Assembly: GCA_045642085.1 (NCBI GenBank)
Contig: JAZUIF010000013.1
Location: 47,102-111,101 of the forward strand
DNA: 64,000 nt
Source: UBA1723 sp045642085
Lineage (GTDB): Bacteria; Bacteroidota; Bacteroidia; Bacteroidales; Paludibacteraceae
Reading direction: 5' to 3'
The translations under genes and the position numbers were made by a program. The notes beneath the pieces were generated by a model, which saw only the letters and a program-made list of their open reading frames with translations, ran no database searches and was not told the origin of the DNA. Shown one piece after another: positions 60,022-64,000 of this stretch; position 1 is the first letter of the stretch; each line of letters begins with the position of its first letter.

Positions 60022-61152
60022 TTAGAGTCTGACACTCAATTTCTTTACCATCTCTGCTTTCCAAGTTGAGAAATCACCTGCGATGATATGCTGACGTGCC
60101 ATCTTCACTAGTCGCAAATAGAAAGCAAGATTATGAATCGACGCAATCTGCATAGCCAAAAGTTCATCACTTACGAAAAGGTGACGAAGATAAGCCTTTG
60201 TGTAGACCTGATCAACGTAGCAATCACTTTCTGGGTCAAGTGGAGTGAAATCATCCTTCCACTTCTGGTTTTTCATATTCATAGTACCATTAGCAGTAAA
60301 CAGCCATCCGTTACGGCCGTTTCTTGTCGGCATCACACAGTCGAACATATCGACACCACGCTCGATAGCCTCAAGAAGGTTGGTAGGTGTACCAACACCC
60401 ATCAAATAACGTGGTTTATCAGTAGGAAGGATCTTATTGACGACTTCAATCATCTCGTACATCACCTCTGCAGGCTCTCCCACAGCTAGTCCACCGATAG
60501 CATAACCCTCACGATTTTTTGAAGCTACAGCCTCAGCGGCTCTCTCACGCAAATCCTTATAGGTACAACCCTGAACGATTGGGAAGAAGGTCTGATTATA
60601 GCCATACAAAGGTTCTGTCTCATCGAAATGCTTAAGTCCACGGTCGAGCCAACGAAGTGTCATATCCAGACTCTTCTTAGCATAGTTGTAGTCAGCAGTA
60701 CCTGGAGTACACTCATCAAGAGCCATAATGATATCAGCACCGATCACGCGCTGAGTGTCGACAACATTCTCAGGAGTGAAAATATGTTTTGAGCCGTCGA
60801 TATGAGAACGGAAAATACAACCCTCCTCAGTCAACTTTCTTTGTCCGGAAAGAGAAAACACCTGAAATCCGCCACTATCAGTTAGAATCGGACGTTCCCA
60901 ACCATTAAACTTATGCAGACCACCAGCTTTACGAAGGACATCAAGCCCCGGACGAAGATAGAGATGGTAAGTATTTCCCAAAATGATTTGTGCCTTGATA
61001 TCATCACGTAGTTCACGCTGATGCACTCCCTTAACGGAGCCAAGCGTACCAACTGGCATAAAGATTGGAGTCTCGATAGTGCCGTGGTCAGTAGTGATCA
61101 CACCAGCACGTGCTTTGCTATTCGGATCAGTATATTGAAGATCAAACTTCAT
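60022..61152 (-). CDS. tgt: tRNA-guanine transglycosylase Tgt
   Basis: Exchanges guanine at position 34 of GUN tRNAs for preQ1 in queuosine synthesis. 376 residues, TIM-barrel. Asp92 in LTDSGGFQVFSL, GGLAVGE (220-226) and nucleophile region DMFDCVMPTRNGRNG (Asp271) are intact. The C-terminal zinc site is altered: where E. coli has C-x-C-x2-C this protein has S309-D-C311-Y-V-D314, keeping only one Cys plus His340. This may be a lineage trait or indicate a metal-free subdomain. First gene of the leftward group. Confidence 0.95.
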   Translation of the reverse strand: MKFDLQYTDPNSKARAGVITTDHGTIETPIFMPVGTLGSVKGVHQRELRDDIKAQIILGNTYHLYLRPGLDVLRKAGGLHKFNGWERPILTDSGGFQVFSLSGQRKLTEEGCIFRSHIDGSKHIFTPENVVDTQRVIGADIIMALDECTPGTADYNYAKKSLDMTLRWLDRGLKHFDETEPLYGYNQTFFPIVQGCTYKDLRERAAEAVASKNREGYAIGGLAVGEPAEVMYEMIEVVNKILPTDKPRYLMGVGTPTNLLEAIERGVDMFDCVMPTRNGRNGWLFTANGTMNMKNQKWKDDFTPLDPESDCYVDQVYTKAYLRHLFVSDELLAMQIASIHNLAFYLRLVKMARQHIIAGDFSTWKAEMVKKLSVRL

Positions 61153-61291
61153 GTTTTCTAAATTTCGATAATTTTATGCAAATTAACGATTTTTTTGCGA
61201 GTTGTGCAACTGAATGGAGAAAAGGCAACAAGTGAGGAATGTTTAGTTCTATTTTTTAGCAAGTAAATCTATGTCAAACAAAAAAAAACAA

Positions 61292-61299
61292 TATTTTTG
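61292..61299 (+). promoter_or_regulatory. -7 box for the protease operon
   Basis: TATTTTTG, an exact match. It places transcription start after the ATG at 61271 and supports ATG 61325 as the real start. Confidence 0.6.
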
Positions 61300-61324
61300 T
61301 ATAAAATATCCGACAAATAACTAC

Positions 61325-62224
61325 ATGAAACAATTTTACCAGAAATTGGCAAGCGTTGCAATTATGTCAGCAACGATGATATCTGTTTCCTTTGCTGGTG
61401 ACCTGAGAGAATCTATATGCTTCATCAGAGAGTCAAGCAATGGAAAGGACACTACAAAACTAAATACTGTATCCTCGTTCTTAAAGGAAAACGGTTATCT
61501 TACAGCATCTCGCAGAATTAAGGAGTATGGTGGCTCAAGCTTTTCTGGTTCAGGATTTGTATTTATGAATTCAAAGGGTGAATGTGTTGTCATGACCAAC
61601 AAGCATGTTGTGAACAAGACGAAGCTGGTGGACATCGTATTCGAAAACGCAGACGGGAAAAAGAAAGAATATAAGGGTTGTGCCGTAGTGGATACAGCAA
61701 AAGCCAACGACATCGCAATTGTTCGTCTTCCAAAAGATTTCGACTGTAGTCTGGCTCTTCCTATGCATAAAAGCAATGCAAAAGATGGCGACGAGGTATT
61801 TTCAGCTGGCTACCCAGCCATCGGAGACAAACCCGTTTGGCAATTTGCAAAAGGTATTGTTTCCAACTCAAAAATCAGAATGGAAGACCTTGGATATTCC
61901 GACACTGTGATGGCAATCCAGCACACTGCTGCCATCGATGGAGGTAGTTCGGGAGGCCCTCTTTTGATGAAGATAGGTGACAACTATGAAGTTGTCGGAA
62001 TGAATACATGGAGTGCTCGTCGTCGACAGACAACTAACCTTTCACTTTTTGTGAACGACTTGAAGGATTTTGCCGACAAGACAGACATGACACAAAAAGC
62101 CAATACTATTGACGCGTCACAAGCATCACTTGAAAAGGAGGTAGAAAAATTTTCGACGCATTTAAGAAAGCTTCCTACAGCGATATGCAGCCCTACCTTG
62201 CCGATTCCATCGCACTTTCTATGA
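61325..62224 (+). CDS. Trypsin-like serine protease, N-terminal part of a frameshifted gene
   Basis: 299 residues from ATG 61325; a signal peptide (1-24, SFAG) supports this start over 61271. S1C/trypsin-like triad: His94 in TNKHVV, Asp129 in ANDIAIVRLP, Ser209 in DGGSSGGPLL. After about residue 272 the reading frame departs into HLRKLPTAICSPTLPIPSHF and stops at 62224. Meanwhile the -1 frame continues as FDAFKKASYSDMQPYLADSI into the next reading frame. The simplest reading is one original gene of about 600 residues with a one-base change at the A5 run 62145-62149. Confidence 0.82.
   Translation: MKQFYQKLASVAIMSATMISVSFAGDLRESICFIRESSNGKDTTKLNTVSSFLKENGYLTASRRIKEYGGSSFSGSGFVFMNSKGECVVMTNKHVVNKTKLVDIVFENADGKKKEYKGCAVVDTAKANDIAIVRLPKDFDCSLALPMHKSNAKDGDEVFSAGYPAIGDKPVWQFAKGIVSNSKIRMEDLGYSDTVMAIQHTAAIDGGSSGGPLLMKIGDNYEVVGMNTWSARRRQTTNLSLFVNDLKDFADKTDMTQKANTIDASQASLEKEVEKFSTHLRKLPTAICSPTLPIPSHFL
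62145..62153 (+). other. Apparent -1 frameshift site (A5T4 run)
   Basis: The zero frame reads GAA AAA TTT TCG; moving back one base gives ATT TTC GAC GCA and a smooth join to the downstream frame. AGGAGG at 62136-62141 lies just upstream. Possible causes are sequencing or assembly error, true mutation, homopolymer phase variation, or recoding. Confidence 0.65.
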
Positions 62225-63147
62225 ACCAGGGGTTCTTTGAAAACGCAGCAAAGCAGTTGACAACTTACGAGGTCTCTCAACTTCGTTCAGGAGATCCGAT
62301 GGACGGACTTCGCTCAATGTGTATCCGTTCCATCGTAAAGACATTCAAGAATCCGTCGACTTGCACACTAAACGACGTGGATGTAAATAACGGCGTCGGC
62401 ACGGTTTCTATCAAAGATAAGAGCGGAAAAATCACAAATCTAATCTGGAAGCAGTACAACGGGGAGTGGAAACTTGCCGACACAAACGGTGTAAGCCTTT
62501 CAGAGAAGAGCACTAAAAAGGGTTCAACAGCTGCACCAAAGGCAGACAACTCATTTAAGAAGGTTTACGTTGATATCAATTCCGACCTTGACAACAGCTT
62601 AGAGTTTGGTTTAGGATTCGGACTTACAGACAACGCCATCTTCAGAATCAAGTTTGAGTGGAACCACAACATCCGGGTGCCATTCGTGTTCTGGGGAATT
62701 GGTATGCAGGCATCCAGAGACCAGTATACCTACTATGAGGATATCATGGATTACTACAACGACTATACTACATACAACGATGAGTACGTCAACACCTTCC
62801 TAAAACCATTGTCAGCAGCAGGTTTTGAAATCCCTGTCGGCTTGACTTGCCCTATCGTTGTCAACCAGAAGTTCCGCATCATGCCATACGTCAAGGCTGC
62901 TGTCGGCTTCAATATCTATACTGATTTGGAGGTTGATCCAAATGTCTTCAGAGGTTTATATGGAGGTTTGAAATTCGGATACAAGATGCCAAGCGACAAC
63001 TACGTCTTTATCTCAGGAGAATACAGATACAGAAAGACTTCTAATGACACAGAGCATTTTATTGTTCAGGATATCGCAATGAGTCCAGACGATCCTAATC
63101 TGAACAAGTTCAAGAGTTTCATGATCAACATTGGCTATAACTTCTAA
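62185..63147 (+). CDS. Outer-membrane-barrel-like C-terminal part of the frameshifted gene
   Basis: 320 residues from ATG 62185, which is probably an internal methionine: coding-like sequence in this frame begins near 62150. Residues 1-100 are a helical/SnoaL-like segment (VSIKDKSGKITNLIWKQYNG EWKL-type strands). Residues 120-320 show amphipathic strands ending in the aromatic SFMINIGYNF, the usual end of an outer-membrane barrel. It lacks a signal peptide of its own, so it would be exported only if fused to the preceding protease. Overlaps that gene by 40 bases. Confidence 0.7.
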   Translation: MQPYLADSIALSMNQGFFENAAKQLTTYEVSQLRSGDPMDGLRSMCIRSIVKTFKNPSTCTLNDVDVNNGVGTVSIKDKSGKITNLIWKQYNGEWKLADTNGVSLSEKSTKKGSTAAPKADNSFKKVYVDINSDLDNSLEFGLGFGLTDNAIFRIKFEWNHNIRVPFVFWGIGMQASRDQYTYYEDIMDYYNDYTTYNDEYVNTFLKPLSAAGFEIPVGLTCPIVVNQKFRIMPYVKAAVGFNIYTDLEVDPNVFRGLYGGLKFGYKMPSDNYVFISGEYRYRKTSNDTEHFIVQDIAMSPDDPNLNKFKSFMINIGYNF

Positions 63148-63159
63148 TAAGTCAAGAAT

Positions 63160-63837
63160 ATGAAAAAATTGTTTATCGCTTTACTAATGCTAATTGGTGT
63201 TACCGCCACATTCGCAAAAGAAAAAAATCAGGAGCAGAAAAAGGCTTATCCGTTTTTTGTTCATTATCAAGACGGAAAGACGGAGGAATATCTTCACTGC
63301 CAATTCAATAATAATGCCGACGGTGCATTGAATGTTTCAAACAACACTCATCAAACATCAAAAAGCTGGACCAAGATCCAGCATGACAAAGTGAAATCAG
63401 TCACTAAACAGATAACAGATTCTACTTTCTGTATCTATATTTGTCTTGACCATATCACCTCCATTAAAGAAAAGAAGGATCTTGACTTGTCGAAAAGCGA
63501 AGGAATGCGATGGTTTGTAATCAGCGACGTAGTCGGAAAAATCTCTGTGCTTTATTTGGCCAGCATGACTGGAGGTGTTTACGTTGAAGCCAACGGTAAG
63601 CCTTCAATATCATACCTTTACCGAGAAGACTTCAACAACATTGCTGTCTCTACCATAGCCTATTCTGGCTCCAAACTGAATCCAAAGATTATCAAGGCGC
63701 ATATCAAGGAGCATGAGGAACTTGTAAACTATGTCAATTCCTTCAAGAGTTTGCCTCCAAAGGGAGAAACAGGAAACGATTTCGTAAAGAGAATCGCCAT
63801 GGAATACAACCAGTGGTATGAACTTCAGAATAAATAA
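63160..63837 (+). CDS. Secreted protein of unknown function
   Basis: 225 residues. Signal peptide 1-19 (ATFAK). The mature protein is mixed alpha/beta with no motif I recognise; FFVHYQDGKTEEYLHCQFNN and LCTD-like CLDHITSIKEKKDLDLSKSE are hydrophilic, and the C-terminal third (IKAHIKEHEELVNYVNSFKS) is helical. It follows the barrel gene by 12 bases and is last in the operon, so it may assist the protease/barrel protein. No enzymatic call is justified. Confidence 0.65.
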   Translation: MKKLFIALLMLIGVTATFAKEKNQEQKKAYPFFVHYQDGKTEEYLHCQFNNNADGALNVSNNTHQTSKSWTKIQHDKVKSVTKQITDSTFCIYICLDHITSIKEKKDLDLSKSEGMRWFVISDVVGKISVLYLASMTGGVYVEANGKPSISYLYREDFNNIAVSTIAYSGSKLNPKIIKAHIKEHEELVNYVNSFKSLPPKGETGNDFVKRIAMEYNQWYELQNK

Positions 63838-63926
63838 TGAGGCATAAATAATCAAATTTATGACTAGTCCTAAATAACCGTTACAGTTTTTTACTTAGTT
63901 TTATTAGGACAAAGTTAGAACTTTTT

Positions 63927-63969
63927 AGAAGATCATTGCAGCCCTAGGGCTGCAATGATCTTCTTTTTT
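63927..63969 (+). terminator. Strong terminator of the protease operon
   Basis: An 18-bp perfect stem AGAAGATCATTGCAGCCC / GGGCTGCAATGATCTTCT with a TA centre, followed by T6. Confidence 0.9.
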
Positions 63970-64000
63970 GTAAGTTTTCACCTTTACCTCTCTTTGATCA

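Noticed and set aside
61271..61324. Upstream ATG extending the protease by 18 residues
   Set aside because: The -7 box at 61292-61299 lies downstream of it, and the extra residues would mask the signal peptide.
62136..62153. Classical programmed -1 frameshift signal
   Set aside because: AGGAGG is only about 3 bases from the A-run, closer than in dnaX-type -1 sites, and the bases do not form a true X-XXY-YYZ heptamer in the zero frame. An indel is simpler, so recoding is kept only as a possibility.

Overview
The window looks like chromosomal DNA of a Bacteroidales (Bacteroidota) bacterium, AT-rich and of a Prevotella- or Bacteroides-like type. The evidence is -7 promoter boxes of the form TAnnTTTG with an upstream TTTG about 19-20 bases away, little Shine-Dalgarno use, Por/T9SS-type C-terminal sorting tails, BspA-like leucine-rich-repeat (LRR_5) proteins, DUF1573, a FabK-type enoyl reductase, the lpxK-punA and tgt-lptG gene pairs, and short GTAGAGACG palindromes scattered between genes.

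Layout: (1) 1-3280, housekeeping: punA (cut by the window edge) and lpxK leftward, dgt rightward. (2) 3281-20574, an array of eight BspA-like secreted LRR proteins plus one short secreted protein and one LRR gene remnant. It is interrupted at 14343-17551 by a fatty-acid operon fabH-fabK-fabF. The LRR genes share signal peptide, N-terminal module, cap modules, promoter and terminator cassettes. Two of them (11125 and 12939) sit in a recent tandem duplication bounded by heptanucleotide arrays. (3) 20813-24713: an SDR-like protein with an altered active site, rpoN with a very acidic insert, a membrane protein and a GLUG-repeat lipoprotein. (4) 24934-39879, a leftward ten-gene surface-polysaccharide operon: Wzx flippase, glycosyltransferases, Wzy-like polymerase, WecA/TagO-like initiating transferase, a CotH-kinase/lamin-tail surface protein, a Wzc-like protein with a decayed kinase domain, and a T9SS-tailed protein. 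(5) 40057-46036 leftward: DUF4197, CDF cation exporter, EpsG-like protein with a charged tail, propeller-like lipoprotein, NhaD. (6) 46191-53479: OmpA-like protein, LpxL-type acyltransferase, PIF1-like helicase, a HAD phosphatase (leftward), YchF. (7) 53639-54454: a CAT-anticodon tRNA and DUF1573. (8) 54812-61152, leftward tgt-lptG-acyl-CoA carboxylase-biotin carrier-dcp. (9) 61325-63837: a trypsin-like protease split by an apparent -1 frameshift from an outer-membrane-barrel-like C-terminal part, then a secreted protein of unknown function.

The themes are envelope building (LpxK, LpxL, LptG, polysaccharide operon) and surface display (LRR array, CotH, T9SS-tailed proteins). The least ordinary observations are: the cassette-like LRR array with in-phase 7-nt arrays and 69-bp homogenised coding repeats; a 5' leader at 10159-10334 with mutually exclusive pairings; two unrelated REP-like palindromes inserted in frame in the adjacent carboxylase genes; and the frameshifted protease. 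No CRISPR array, integrase or transposase was seen.
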